A DNA stretch of 6,214 bases from Betaproteobacteria bacterium (GTDB lineage Bacteria > Pseudomonadota > Gammaproteobacteria > Burkholderiales > Thiobacillaceae), in the NCBI GenBank assembly GCA_020049245.1, contig JAIFLB010000160.1, forward strand, positions 1-6,214, given 5' to 3'. The position numbers and the translations under genes are program-made. Below, piece after piece: positions 1 to 6,214 of the stretch (positions within the stretch are counted from its first letter, which is position 1; every line of letters begins with the position of its first letter). The notes below the pieces were generated by a model. The model did no database searches. It saw only the letters and a list, made by a program, of their open reading frames with translations, and had not been told where the DNA came from.

Positions 1-584
1 TGGCTATCCCGGCACTGCAAGCGTTGCCTGAGTCACGTGCGCGCAACCTGCTGCGCCGCTTTCTGGAACGCGCTGGTGTGGAAATCCATGCTGAGGCGGT
101 ACGCGAGGCGTTACGGCAATTGCGCAGCGCCCGCCCGGATGCGCAGGTTCGTGTCGAGTTTGGCCACCATGTGTTGCGTCGCTACCGAGGTTGGGCGGTG
201 GTCGAATCGGTGTTGCCGGCAGTCGATCAGGACGCAACCTCAATCCTGATCTGGCGGGGCGAAGAGCACCTCGATCTCGGCGCGGCCGGGCGATTGCAAT
301 TTCAGCCCGTGCGGGGGGAGGGTGTGCAGCTTGCGCCAGGGGCGGTCAGCATTCGAGGAAGGCAGGGCGGCGAGCGGATCAAGCCGGGGCCAGGACGGCC
401 GCGCCGCACGTTGAAGAACCTGCTGCGCGAAGCCGGTATTCCGGCTTGGCAACGTGGCGCGATGCCGTTGGTTTATCTTGGCGATAGCCTGGTCTGGGCG
501 GCAGGGGTCGGGGCTGACTGTGACTTCCTGGCGAAACCGGATGAAGCCGGCTGGCTTATTTCATGGCAGGCGAAACCGAATTAG
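1..584 (+). CDS. tilS: tRNA(Ile)-lysidine synthetase TilS, C-terminal part (5' end outside window)
   Basis: TilS uses ATP and lysine to convert C34 of the CAU anticodon of tRNA-Ile2 to lysidine, so the tRNA reads AUA and is charged with isoleucine. It is cytosolic. Only the last 193 or so codons are here (reading frame from base 3, stop TAG 582-584). The N-terminal PP-loop ATPase with its SGGxDS motif lies upstream. The first half (about 3-240) fits the helical TilS substrate-binding domain (LPESRARNLLRRFLERAGV). Bases 363-500 encode the C-terminal TilS domain: the basic GGERIKPGPGRPRRTLKNLL stretch, then AGIPAWQR, MPLVYLGDSLVWAAGVG and a terminal aspartate, all family hallmarks. An in-frame TTG at 24 is not the true start, because the frame is open to the window edge and the protein should be well over 400 residues. 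The 3' end overlaps the convergent SPOR gene by 29 bp. Identification is from motif recognition, not a search. Confidence 0.93.
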   Translation, partial: AIPALQALPESRARNLLRRFLERAGVEIHAEAVREALRQLRSARPDAQVRVEFGHHVLRRYRGWAVVESVLPAVDQDATSILIWRGEEHLDLGAAGRLQFQPVRGEGVQLAPGAVSIRGRQGGERIKPGPGRPRRTLKNLLREAGIPAWQRGAMPLVYLGDSLVWAAGVGADCDFLAKPDEAGWLISWQAKPN

Positions 585-1260
585 GTACAACTGAATAGGG
601 CAGCGTAACCAGTGCGTTGTAGCCCAGCTTGCGCATTTCAACCTGTGCCCTTTCAGCTTCCTGGCGATTCAGGAATGGACCCAATTGGACACGCGCTTCC
701 ATGTGCGCCCGGATGCCTTGCTTGTTCAGCTTGGTGACCAACTCACGCGCATTGTCAGGGTTGCCGAATACACCCAGTTGCACGACGTAGCCTTTGCCTG
801 CTACCGGTTGCGGTAGAGGTAGCGGCTCGGCGGTTGGCGGTTTGCTGGCTGGCGCAGTGGTAGGTCGGGCTGCCGTCGCGGCGGGTGGGCGGGGCGGCAT
901 CTGTGACGGAAAGGCGGCTTGCGGCAAAGGTTGCGTGCGGGGTGGTAGATTGTTGCTGACCTTCGGCGGCGGCGGCGCCTCGGCCGGCAATTCTTCATCT
1001 GGCGCTGCTTCGTCTTCGTTCGCCGGCACTTCCGGCTCGGTCTCTGGTACTTCAGTTTGCGGCGCGGCAACTTCAGGCGGTGGCGCGGATACGATGGGCG
1101 CCGGCGGCGCTTCGGCGACCGGGGGCTTTTTGCTCTCGGACTGATCGAGCCACCAGAGACCGCCCAACGCGGCGGCGGTGACAACCCCGGCTACAGCGAG
1201 ACGCAGAAGCGCTTTCTTTCGGACATCTTCATTTTCCGGCATCCCATTTTCAGCTTGCAT
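556..1260 (-). CDS. membrane-anchored SPOR-domain protein (DedD/FtsN-like architecture)
   Basis: This 234-residue protein has a short charged cytoplasmic N-terminus (residues 1-18, RKK before the membrane) and one transmembrane helix (about 19-38, LAVAGVVTAAALGGLWWL). A long Pro/Ala/Glu-rich periplasmic linker follows (about 42-153, very acidic at 69-91). The C-terminal SPOR domain is at about 156-222 (GYVVQLGVFGNPDNARELV, then VQLGPFLNRQEAERA). SPOR domains bind glycan strands lacking stem peptides, which are enriched at the septum, so a role in cell division or septal peptidoglycan is likely; this is inference. The layout matches DedD/FtsN-type proteins, but paralogues are common, so I give no symbol. 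The loop between HMEA and RVQLGPF is short compared with many SPOR domains. The start at 1260 is preferred over the ATG six codons downstream because GGAG lies 6 nt before it. The gene is convergent with tilS and divergent from ndk. Confidence 0.87.
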   Translation of the reverse strand: MQAENGMPENEDVRKKALLRLAVAGVVTAAALGGLWWLDQSESKKPPVAEAPPAPIVSAPPPEVAAPQTEVPETEPEVPANEDEAAPDEELPAEAPPPPKVSNNLPPRTQPLPQAAFPSQMPPRPPAATAARPTTAPASKPPTAEPLPLPQPVAGKGYVVQLGVFGNPDNARELVTKLNKQGIRAHMEARVQLGPFLNRQEAERAQVEMRKLGYNALVTLPYSVVPNSVSPAMK

Positions 1261-1266
1261 TCAGGT

Positions 1267-1270
1267 CTCC
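1267..1270 (-). promoter_or_regulatory. ribosome binding site of the SPOR-domain gene
   Basis: On the minus strand GGAG is followed by a 6-nt spacer (ACCTGA) and then ATG ending at 1260. This supports the upstream of two possible starts (MQAENG rather than MPENED). Confidence 0.75.
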
Positions 1271-1400
1271 AGTGGGCGCGCGGGAACGGCGCATCGCCTT
1301 TATTTTAGGGGCGTTTCATGGTAACTTGCGCGCGCTTTTTCGCTTGTATTCAATCCTTTGCCATGCCTATTTGGCGCTGACTTGAGGCTGGTCGGCGGGC

Positions 1401-1426
1401 ATCGCATTCGCCAGATCGCATTCACC
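1401..1426. repeat. imperfect tandem direct repeat upstream of ndk
   Basis: ATCGCATTCGCC (1401-1412) and ATCGCATTCACC (1415-1426) match at 11 of 12 positions and are separated by AG, giving a 14-nt period. It lies 62-87 nt upstream of the ndk start. It could be a pair of regulator half-sites or simply a short slippage duplication. The repeat itself is seen directly; any function is a guess. Confidence 0.8.
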
Positions 1427-1476
1427 TTCACTGATTCCCGTCATTTATTCTTTTCACAATTTCTTTATTTTTCTTC

Positions 1477-1480
1477 GGAG
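1477..1480 (+). promoter_or_regulatory. ribosome binding site of ndk
   Basis: GGAG is followed by the 7-nt spacer CTAAAAA and ATG at 1488. This strong site fixes the ndk start, which also matches the usual Ndk N-terminus (MAVERTLSIIKPDA). Confidence 0.85.
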
Positions 1481-1487
1481 CTAAAAA

Positions 1488-1913
1488 ATGGCTGTTGAAC
1501 GTACCCTGTCCATCATCAAACCTGACGCTGTCGCCAAAAACGTGATTGGCAAGATCTATTCCCGTTTCGAATCCAACGGCTTGAAAATCATCGCCGCCCG
1601 CATGGCTCACCTGTCGCGCGCCGAAGCGGAAGGTTTCTACGCCGTGCACAAAGGCCGTCCCTTCTTCAATGATCTGGTCGCATTCATGACCTCCGGCCCG
1701 GTGATGATCCAGGCTCTGGAAGGCGAAAACGCGATCAGCAAGAACCGTGAACTGATGGGCGCAACCGATCCGAAGAAAGCTGAAGCCGGCACCATCCGCG
1801 CTGATTTCGCGGAAAGCATCGATGCCAATGCCGTGCATGGTTCCGATGCGGCCGAAACCGCCGCTGTCGAAATCGCCTATTTCTTCCCGGCTAGCCAGGT
1901 TTATTCACGCTGA
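1488..1913 (+). CDS. ndk: nucleoside diphosphate kinase
   Basis: Ndk transfers the gamma-phosphate of ATP to nucleoside diphosphates through a phosphohistidine intermediate, balancing cytosolic NTP and dNTP pools. The protein is 141 residues, the standard bacterial length. It starts with the canonical ERTLSIIKPDAV strand, has the FFNDLVAFMTSGPV segment (residues 59-72), and the active-site motif NAVHGSD with the catalytic histidine at residue 117. R88 (NREL) and the TIRADF segment (102-107), nucleotide-contact regions in the family, are present. It is complete, with no odd residues. It is the first gene of the co-directional run, 26 nt before rlmN with no terminator between them, so co-transcription with the downstream genes is likely; the upstream intergenic region is the probable main promoter location. 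Confidence 0.98.
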   Translation: MAVERTLSIIKPDAVAKNVIGKIYSRFESNGLKIIAARMAHLSRAEAEGFYAVHKGRPFFNDLVAFMTSGPVMIQALEGENAISKNRELMGATDPKKAEAGTIRADFAESIDANAVHGSDAAETAAVEIAYFFPASQVYSR

Positions 1914-1939
1914 TCTGTCGCTTCTGAAGCCTTATTGAA

Positions 1940-3046
1940 GTGAACCGAGTCAATCTGCTCGATTTCGATCTGCCTGGTCTGGTCGCTTTCTTTGAAAGCA
2001 TCGGCGAGAAGCCTTTCCGCGCCCGTCAGGTGCTGCAATGGCTGCATCAACGTGGCGCGGATGATTTTGAACAGATGACTGATCTGGCCAAGTCGTTGCG
2101 GATTCGGTTACCCGAGGTGGCCGAGATCCGGCCGCCGGTGCTCGGTCACGAACAATGCTCCAGCGACGGCACCCGCAAGTGGTTGCTCGAAGTGGGGCCG
2201 AACAATCGGGTCGAAACCGTGTTCATCCCGGAAGATGATCGCGGTACCTTGTGCGTCTCTTCGCAGGTGGGTTGCGCACTCGATTGCGCTTTCTGTTCCA
2301 CCGGCAAGCAGGGCTTCAACCGCAACCTGACGGCGGCGGAAATCATTGGCCAGTTGTGGTGGGCGAACCGGGCATTGGCAAATCAAACTTTGCCTCACGG
2401 CTTCGACAGCAAGAACGAACGCATCATTTCCAACGTGGTGCTGATGGGCATGGGCGAACCCTTGCTCAACTTCGAAAACACGGTGACCGCGGTTTCTCTG
2501 ATGCTGGATGACCATGCCTATGGATTGTCGCGGCGTCGGGTCACCATTTCCACCTCCGGCATCGTGCCGGCAATGGATCGCTTGCGCGAGCGGCTGCCGG
2601 TGGCGCTGGCAGTTTCGCTGCATGCGCCCAACGATGCATTGCGCGATCAGTTGGTGCCGGTGAATCGCAAATATCCATTGCAGGAACTGATGGCGGCCTG
2701 CAAGCGCTACATCGTCGATGGGCCGCGTGATTTCATTACATTTGAATATGTCATGCTGGATGGGATTAATGACCAACCCGAGCATGTTGAGCAATTGCTC
2801 CATTTGACACGCGATATTTCCTGCAAATTCAATTTGATCCCGTTCAATCCCTTCCCCAGTTCAGGTTTCAAGCGTTCGCCGTCTGAACGTGTGCGCAAGT
2901 TTGCTTCTCAACTGATCGAAGCCGGCAAGGTCGCCACCACGCGCAAGACGCGCGGTGACGATATCGATGCCGCCTGCGGCCAACTGGCTGGCCAGGTTGA
3001 AGACAAATCGAAGCGCGTCATCAAACGCATGGAGTTGGCGGCATGA
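1940..3046 (+). CDS. rlmN: dual-specificity 23S rRNA A2503 / tRNA A37 C2-methyltransferase RlmN
   Basis: RlmN is a radical-SAM enzyme that methylates C2 of A2503 in 23S rRNA and of A37 in some tRNAs, supporting translational accuracy. The 368-residue protein has an N-terminal accessory domain (about 1-95, NLLDFDLPGLVAFF, GEKPFRARQVLQW). The radical-SAM core carries the 4Fe-4S motif CALDCAFC (C112, C116, C119) followed by GEPLLN (172-177). The mechanistic cysteines C105 and C346 (TRGDDIDAACGQLAG) are present and correspond by alignment to E. coli C118 and C355. The start is GTG at 1940: an in-frame TGA at 1925-1927 excludes anything much longer, no downstream ATG lies before the conserved region, and the N-terminus VNLLDFDL aligns with the family. 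The ribosome site is weak (GAAG, 10 nt away), so expression may depend partly on ndk translation. The end overlaps pilW by 4 nt. Confidence 0.97.
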   Translation: MNRVNLLDFDLPGLVAFFESIGEKPFRARQVLQWLHQRGADDFEQMTDLAKSLRIRLPEVAEIRPPVLGHEQCSSDGTRKWLLEVGPNNRVETVFIPEDDRGTLCVSSQVGCALDCAFCSTGKQGFNRNLTAAEIIGQLWWANRALANQTLPHGFDSKNERIISNVVLMGMGEPLLNFENTVTAVSLMLDDHAYGLSRRRVTISTSGIVPAMDRLRERLPVALAVSLHAPNDALRDQLVPVNRKYPLQELMAACKRYIVDGPRDFITFEYVMLDGINDQPEHVEQLLHLTRDISCKFNLIPFNPFPSSGFKRSPSERVRKFASQLIEAGKVATTRKTRGDDIDAACGQLAGQVEDKSKRVIKRMELAA

Positions 3047-3870
3047 AAAATCCGGGATTGTCCTTTGCCGCATTAGTCCTGACGCTCACTCCGCTCTTGC
3101 TTCTGGCGGGATGCGCCGCCACCCAGCAGTCCGGCGTTGGCGGCAGTATGGAATCACGCGCGGCGAGTGAAGATAACCCGAGCGCGCGGCTGCATACCGA
3201 ACTCGGCGCCAGCTACTATCAGCGTGGTCAGTACGCGGTGGCATTGCAGGAGTTGCGCATCGCGCTTGCCTCGGACAGTCGCTACGCCCCGGCCTACAGC
3301 ATCCTCGGCCTGGTGCATGCCGAACTGCGGGAGGACAAGGAAGCGGAAGGCCATTTCCGGCGTTCGATCGAGCTTTCCCCAAATTACTCCGAAGCACATA
3401 ACAACTTCGCGTTGTTTCTCTGCCAACGCGGACGTGCGGCGGAGTCGTTGAAACATTCCGAACTGGCTTTGGCCAATCCGCTGTATTCGACGCCGGAAAA
3501 GGCCCTCGCCAATGCAGGCAATTGCGCGCTTGAAAAGGGTGACGTGGCACAAGCCGAAATTTATTTCACGCGGGCGCTGAAACGGGTGCCGAAGCAGGCC
3601 ACCGCGCTGCTGGGCATGGCGGAATTGCATTTCCGGCAGGATCGCTGGCTTGCCGCGCGTACGCTGTTGCGCCAATACAGCGCCCAATTCAGTGAACTTG
3701 CCGCGCTCGGACCGCAGGCGCTTTGGCTGGGTGTGCGCGCCGAACGCAAACTCGGCGATCGCGAAGCCGAAGCCAACTATGGCGCCTTGTTGCGCCGTCG
3801 CTATCCGGAAGCAGTCCAGGCGCAATGGTTGCTGACCGGACAATATGATCAAGCAGGGAGCCTGTTATGA
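3043..3870 (+). CDS. pilW: type IV pilus biogenesis/stability TPR lipoprotein PilW/PilF
   Basis: PilF (Pseudomonas) and PilW (Neisseria) are outer-membrane lipoproteins needed to assemble or stabilise the PilQ secretin of type IV pili. The 275-residue protein begins with a lipoprotein signal peptide (MKN, hydrophobic stretch 8-20) and lipobox LLAGC, with the lipidated cysteine at residue 24. About six tetratricopeptide repeats follow a short linker: roughly 49-82, 83-116, 117-150, 153-186, 187-220 and 224-257. Examples are AYSILGLVHAEL and ALANAGNCALEKGDVAQAE. Cys127 and Cys161 sit in the third and fourth repeats, where I recall a conserved disulfide in the Neisseria protein. The start ATG is part of an ATGA overlap with rlmN and has GGAG 8 nt upstream, inside rlmN. 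The rlmN-pilF-rodZ-ispG context is the classical locus of this family. No pilus structural genes are in view, so presence of pili is inferred. Confidence 0.92.
   Translation: MKNPGLSFAALVLTLTPLLLLAGCAATQQSGVGGSMESRAASEDNPSARLHTELGASYYQRGQYAVALQELRIALASDSRYAPAYSILGLVHAELREDKEAEGHFRRSIELSPNYSEAHNNFALFLCQRGRAAESLKHSELALANPLYSTPEKALANAGNCALEKGDVAQAEIYFTRALKRVPKQATALLGMAELHFRQDRWLAARTLLRQYSAQFSELAALGPQALWLGVRAERKLGDREAEANYGALLRRRYPEAVQAQWLLTGQYDQAGSLL
3856..3860 (+). promoter_or_regulatory. ribosome binding site of the rodZ-like gene, inside pilW
   Basis: GGGAG followed by a 6-nt spacer (CCTGTT) precedes ATG at 3867, which forms an ATGA overlap with the pilW stop. The strong site shows that the shortened RodZ N-terminus is a real start and not a mis-chosen one. 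Confidence 0.75.
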
Positions 3871-4715
3871 GAGAGGTGTTTCAGGCCAATTTTGGCGGCA
3901 GATTGAAGGCTACGCGCCAGGTCGAGGCGCTGGAGCAGGAAGACTTCAGCCAGTTGCCGAGTGAAATCTTTGTGCGTGGATTTGTTCGCAACTATGCCCG
4001 ACTGGTCGGCATCGAGCCGGATAGCCTGATTGCGCCGGTGGATGCGCAGGCCGAGGTTTCGGAGACGATTACCGCGCCCAACGCAGGGCTGATCGTCGGG
4101 TCCAGCGGCATACGCATCTGGCTGGTGTATCCAATCGTCGCATTGACAATCTTCCTGTTGCTGGTGGCGGTGTTGTATTACTGGTTGCGCCAGGGAGAAG
4201 ATGCCTTGATCACGACACCGCCGGCGGTCGTCAGTCAGAGCGACCCGGTTGAGGCAAGCGAGGGGCTGATTGCGCCCCCCGTCACGCCGTTGCCTGATGT
4301 GGCCGGGCCGACGCAGGATGTCAATCAGTTGGCCGGGCAATCACCTGCTTTACCGACGCCAGAGTCAGGCCTGCCGAGCAATGCCGGCATCCCCGTCGTG
4401 CCGGAAGTTGCCTCCACTGCGCAAGTTCAACCCATGCCAACGGCACCGGAAGCGATCAGTCCGTCGGTGAACACAAATACAAGCACAAATACCAACGCAA
4501 ACACCGATACCAAAACGGCCGTCCGCAGCATGCGTTTTGAACCAGCCACGGATGCCTGGATCCAGGTTGTCGATGCCAAGGGCGCGCGTTTTTCAAAACT
4601 CGTGCTTGCCGGCTCCACCGGCGAAGCCGCGCTGGTCAAGCTGACTTATAACGGCCACAGCATTGATCTGGCCCCTTTCATCGGCCAGAAAGTGGCGCGT
4701 CTGACCCTGGAATGA
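3867..4715 (+). CDS. rodZ: RodZ-like cell-shape protein with two apparent internal in-frame deletions
   Basis: RodZ is a bitopic inner-membrane protein that links the MreB cytoskeleton to the wall-elongation machinery. Visible parts of this 282-residue protein are: a reduced N-terminal HTH domain (about 9-55), a transmembrane helix (about 84-107, WLVYPIVALTIFLLLVAVLYYWL), a Pro/Thr-rich periplasmic linker (about 112-220) with an Asn/Thr run at 202-217, and a C-terminal RodZ/DUF4115 domain (about 221-282, ending VARLTLE). In E. coli the stretch between the residues matching GGRLKATRQ and VEALEQED has 19 residues; here they adjoin (codons 18/19, near 3920). A second gap of about 13 residues is near residue 253 (about 4617-4628), where the family's PPF...IGN segment should be. 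The MreB-contact helix is kept: F35 and F39 correspond to E. coli F60 and Y64. The frame is open and the ribosome site strong, so a shortened protein is probably made; whether it folds is unknown. Length comparisons are from memory. Confidence 0.85.
   Translation: MREVFQANFGGRLKATRQVEALEQEDFSQLPSEIFVRGFVRNYARLVGIEPDSLIAPVDAQAEVSETITAPNAGLIVGSSGIRIWLVYPIVALTIFLLLVAVLYYWLRQGEDALITTPPAVVSQSDPVEASEGLIAPPVTPLPDVAGPTQDVNQLAGQSPALPTPESGLPSNAGIPVVPEVASTAQVQPMPTAPEAISPSVNTNTSTNTNANTDTKTAVRSMRFEPATDAWIQVVDAKGARFSKLVLAGSTGEAALVKLTYNGHSIDLAPFIGQKVARLTLE
4470..4517 (+). repeat. low-complexity Asn/Thr codon repeat in the RodZ linker
   Basis: Sixteen codons alternate mainly Asn and Thr (NTNTSTNTNANTDTKT, residues 202-217). 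At DNA level the 9-mer CACAAATAC occurs at 4472-4480 and 4484-4492 (12-nt period), and the run is A-rich in a GC-rich gene. It looks like a slippage-grown degenerate microsatellite in a disordered periplasmic linker. Confidence 0.8.
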
Positions 4716-4717
4716 TT

Positions 4718-4721
4718 GGAA
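4718..4721 (+). promoter_or_regulatory. ribosome binding site of ispG
   Basis: GGAA lies 7 nt before ATG at 4729, within the 13-nt gap after the rodZ stop. It gives ispG its own initiation signal, so it need not depend on complete rodZ translation. Confidence 0.55.
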
Positions 4722-4728
4722 CTTCCAC

Positions 4729-5969
4729 ATGAGCCTGACTACTTCGATCGTTCGACGTCCCACCCGCCGGGTTCTGGTTGGCCATGTGCCGGTGGGCGGC
4801 GGCTCGCCGGTGGTGGTGCAGTCGATGACCAATACCGATACCGCCGATATTGCCGGCACGGTCGCCCAGGTACATGCGCTCTGGCAGGCTGGCTCGGAAC
4901 TCGTCCGGTTGACCGTCAACACCGAAGAAACCGCGCGCGCGGTGCCGGTGATCCGGGAAAAACTGGATGCGCTCGGCTGCAATGTGCCGCTGATCGGTGA
5001 CTTTCATTTCAACGGCCATCGTTTGATCAAGGCCGTACCTGAATGCGCCGAAGCGCTCGCCAAGCTGCGCATCAATCCGGGCAATGTCGGCCGTGGCGCC
5101 AAGAAGGATGAACAATTCGCCGTACTGGTCGAAGCTGCCGCCCGATACGGCAAGGCAGTGCGCATCGGCGTCAACTGGGGCAGCCTGGATCAGGAATTAC
5201 TCGCCCGGATGATGGACGAGAACGCCAAGCGGCCGCAGCCGCATGCGCCGGAATTTGTCATGCGCAATGCGTTGATCACTTCCGCGCTGGACTCCGCCCG
5301 TCGCGCCGAAGAACTCGGCTTGCCCAGCGATCGCATCATCCTTTCCTGCAAGTTGTCCGGTGTGCAGGATCTGGTCAAGGTGTATCGCGATCTCGCTTCG
5401 CGCAGCGATTACGCTTTGCATCTCGGCCTGACCGAAGCTGGCATGGGTAGCAAGGGTATCGTCGCCTCGTCGGCGGCGCTGGCGTTGCTGTTGCAGGAAG
5501 GCATCGGCGACACCATTCGCGTTTCGCTGACCCCGCAACCGGGCGAATCCCGCACCACCGAAGTCCAGGTCGCGCAGGAAATCCTGCAGGTCATGGGTAT
5601 CCGCTCGTTCACGCCGCTGGTCACCGCCTGTCCGGGTTGCGGCCGCACCACCAGCACGGTGTTTCAGGAACTGGCGCAGAACATCCAGAACTGGCTGCGC
5701 AGCCAGATGCCGATCTGGCGCAAACAGTATCCCGGCGTCGAGACGATGAATGTCGCGGTGATGGGGTGCGTGGTCAACGGCCCCGGTGAAAGCAAGCATG
5801 CCAACATTGGCATCAGCCTGCCCGGCACCGGCGAAACACCGGTGGCACCGGTGTATGTCGATGGTCACAAGACGGTGACTCTGAAGGGTGACCACATCGC
5901 CGAAGAGTTCCAGGCCATCGTCGAAGACTATATCCAGCAAACCTACGTCAGCCAGAAGAACGACACCCA

Positions 5970-5973
<4 letters not shown>
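4729..5973 (+). CDS. ispG: 4-hydroxy-3-methylbut-2-enyl diphosphate synthase IspG (GcpE)
   Basis: IspG reduces 2-C-methyl-D-erythritol 2,4-cyclodiphosphate to HMBPP, the penultimate step of the MEP isoprenoid pathway, using a 4Fe-4S cluster in the cytosol. The 414-residue protein has the N-terminal TIM-barrel part (about 14-265: VPVGGGSPVVVQSMTNTDT, LVRLTVNT, LRINPGNVG, VRIGVNWGSL, LHLGLTEAGMGSKG). The C-terminal iron-sulfur domain (about 290-405) contains CPGCGRTTS (C301, C304) and GCVVNGPGE (C347, E354), the cluster cysteines and the glutamate that is the fourth cluster ligand in the family. Length and motifs fit the proteobacterial single-insert-free form. The start ATG at 4729 follows rodZ by 13 nt. 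The stop overlaps the hisS start by 4 nt. IspG feeds undecaprenyl-phosphate and quinone synthesis. It is complete, with no anomalies seen. Confidence 0.98.

Positions 5974-6214
<241 letters not shown>

Larger units (their letters stand above)
1261..1487. promoter_or_regulatory. divergent intergenic region between the SPOR gene and ndk
   Basis: This 227-nt gap must hold promoters for both directions. On the minus strand, TAAAAT (plus-strand 1302-1307) is a 5/6 match to the sigma-70 -10 box, about 40 nt upstream of the SPOR start, but I see no good -35 at 17 nt. On the plus strand a weak pair is TTGCGC (1326-1331) and TTCAAT (1349-1354), spaced 17 nt. Neither is convincing. The ndk-proximal half (1440-1475) turns clearly T-rich, unlike the GC-rich surroundings, and a 12-nt imperfect tandem repeat lies at 1401-1426. 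I see no small ORF with a good ribosome site and no rho-independent terminator here. Confidence 0.55.

Noticed and set aside
794..1144. Plus-strand Gly/Ala/Ser-rich open frame
   Set aside because: It is the complement of the Pro/Ala/Glu-rich linker of the SPOR protein; the composition explains the open frame.
1467..1489. Possible RNA hairpin ATTTTT / AAAAAT enclosing the ndk ribosome site
   Set aside because: It is a six-pair A-U stem with an 11-nt loop, too weak to be a credible thermosensor or attenuator.
1914..1939. Possible terminator between ndk and rlmN
   Set aside because: There is no GC-rich stem followed by a T-run in this 26-nt gap.
2108..2803. Long minus-strand open frame opposite rlmN (231 codons)
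   Set aside because: It is His/Gln/Arg-rich with no family features, fully inside a well-supported rlmN.
3154..3852. Minus-strand open frame opposite pilW (232 codons)
   Set aside because: It is a shadow of the TPR lipoprotein gene, whose lipobox and repeats are clear on the plus strand.
4717..4727. Short palindrome TGGAA-C-TTCCA before ispG
   Set aside because: The arms are 5 bp with a 1-nt centre, so it cannot form a hairpin. It overlaps the ribosome site and is easily expected by chance.

Overview
The window looks like a housekeeping segment of a betaproteobacterial chromosome. The coding DNA is GC-rich. The gene order ndk, rlmN, pilW/pilF-type TPR lipoprotein, rodZ-like, ispG, hisS is the conserved beta/gammaproteobacterial arrangement. 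The IspG, HisRS and RlmN sequences resemble betaproteobacterial versions. A Rhodocyclales- or Nitrosomonadales-like host is plausible, but this is inferred from memory of the families, not from a search. I see no mobile element, CRISPR array, tRNA or rRNA.

Layout. Positions 1-584 hold the 3' part of tilS (tRNA-Ile lysidine synthetase, + strand). Its end overlaps by 29 bp, tail to tail, a minus-strand gene (556-1260) for a membrane-anchored, proline-rich SPOR-domain protein. A 227-bp divergent intergenic region (1261-1487) separates that gene from ndk and carries a 12-nt imperfect tandem repeat. From 1488 to the window end all genes are on the + strand and tightly packed: ndk, 26-nt gap, rlmN (GTG start), pilW/pilF, rodZ-like, 13-nt gap, ispG, hisS (cut by the window edge). 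Three junctions (rlmN/pilW, pilW/rodZ, ispG/hisS) are 4-nt ATGA overlaps, which suggests one operon with translational coupling.

Functions. The run combines nucleotide balance (Ndk), translation fidelity (RlmN, HisRS and, on the other side, TilS), isoprenoid precursor synthesis (IspG), type IV pilus assembly (PilW/PilF) and cell-shape control (RodZ). The SPOR protein probably binds septal peptidoglycan.

The one real anomaly is in the rodZ-like gene. Compared with E. coli RodZ it lacks about 19 residues in the middle of the N-terminal helix-turn-helix domain (the helix 2/helix 3 part). It also lacks about 13 residues in the C-terminal RodZ (DUF4115) domain, where the usual Pro-Pro-Phe/Ile-Gly-Asn segment should be. 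The transmembrane helix, the MreB-contact helix and the reading frame are all kept. This is either a naturally reduced or decaying RodZ, or an assembly/collapse artefact. I found no convincing new multi-gene system.
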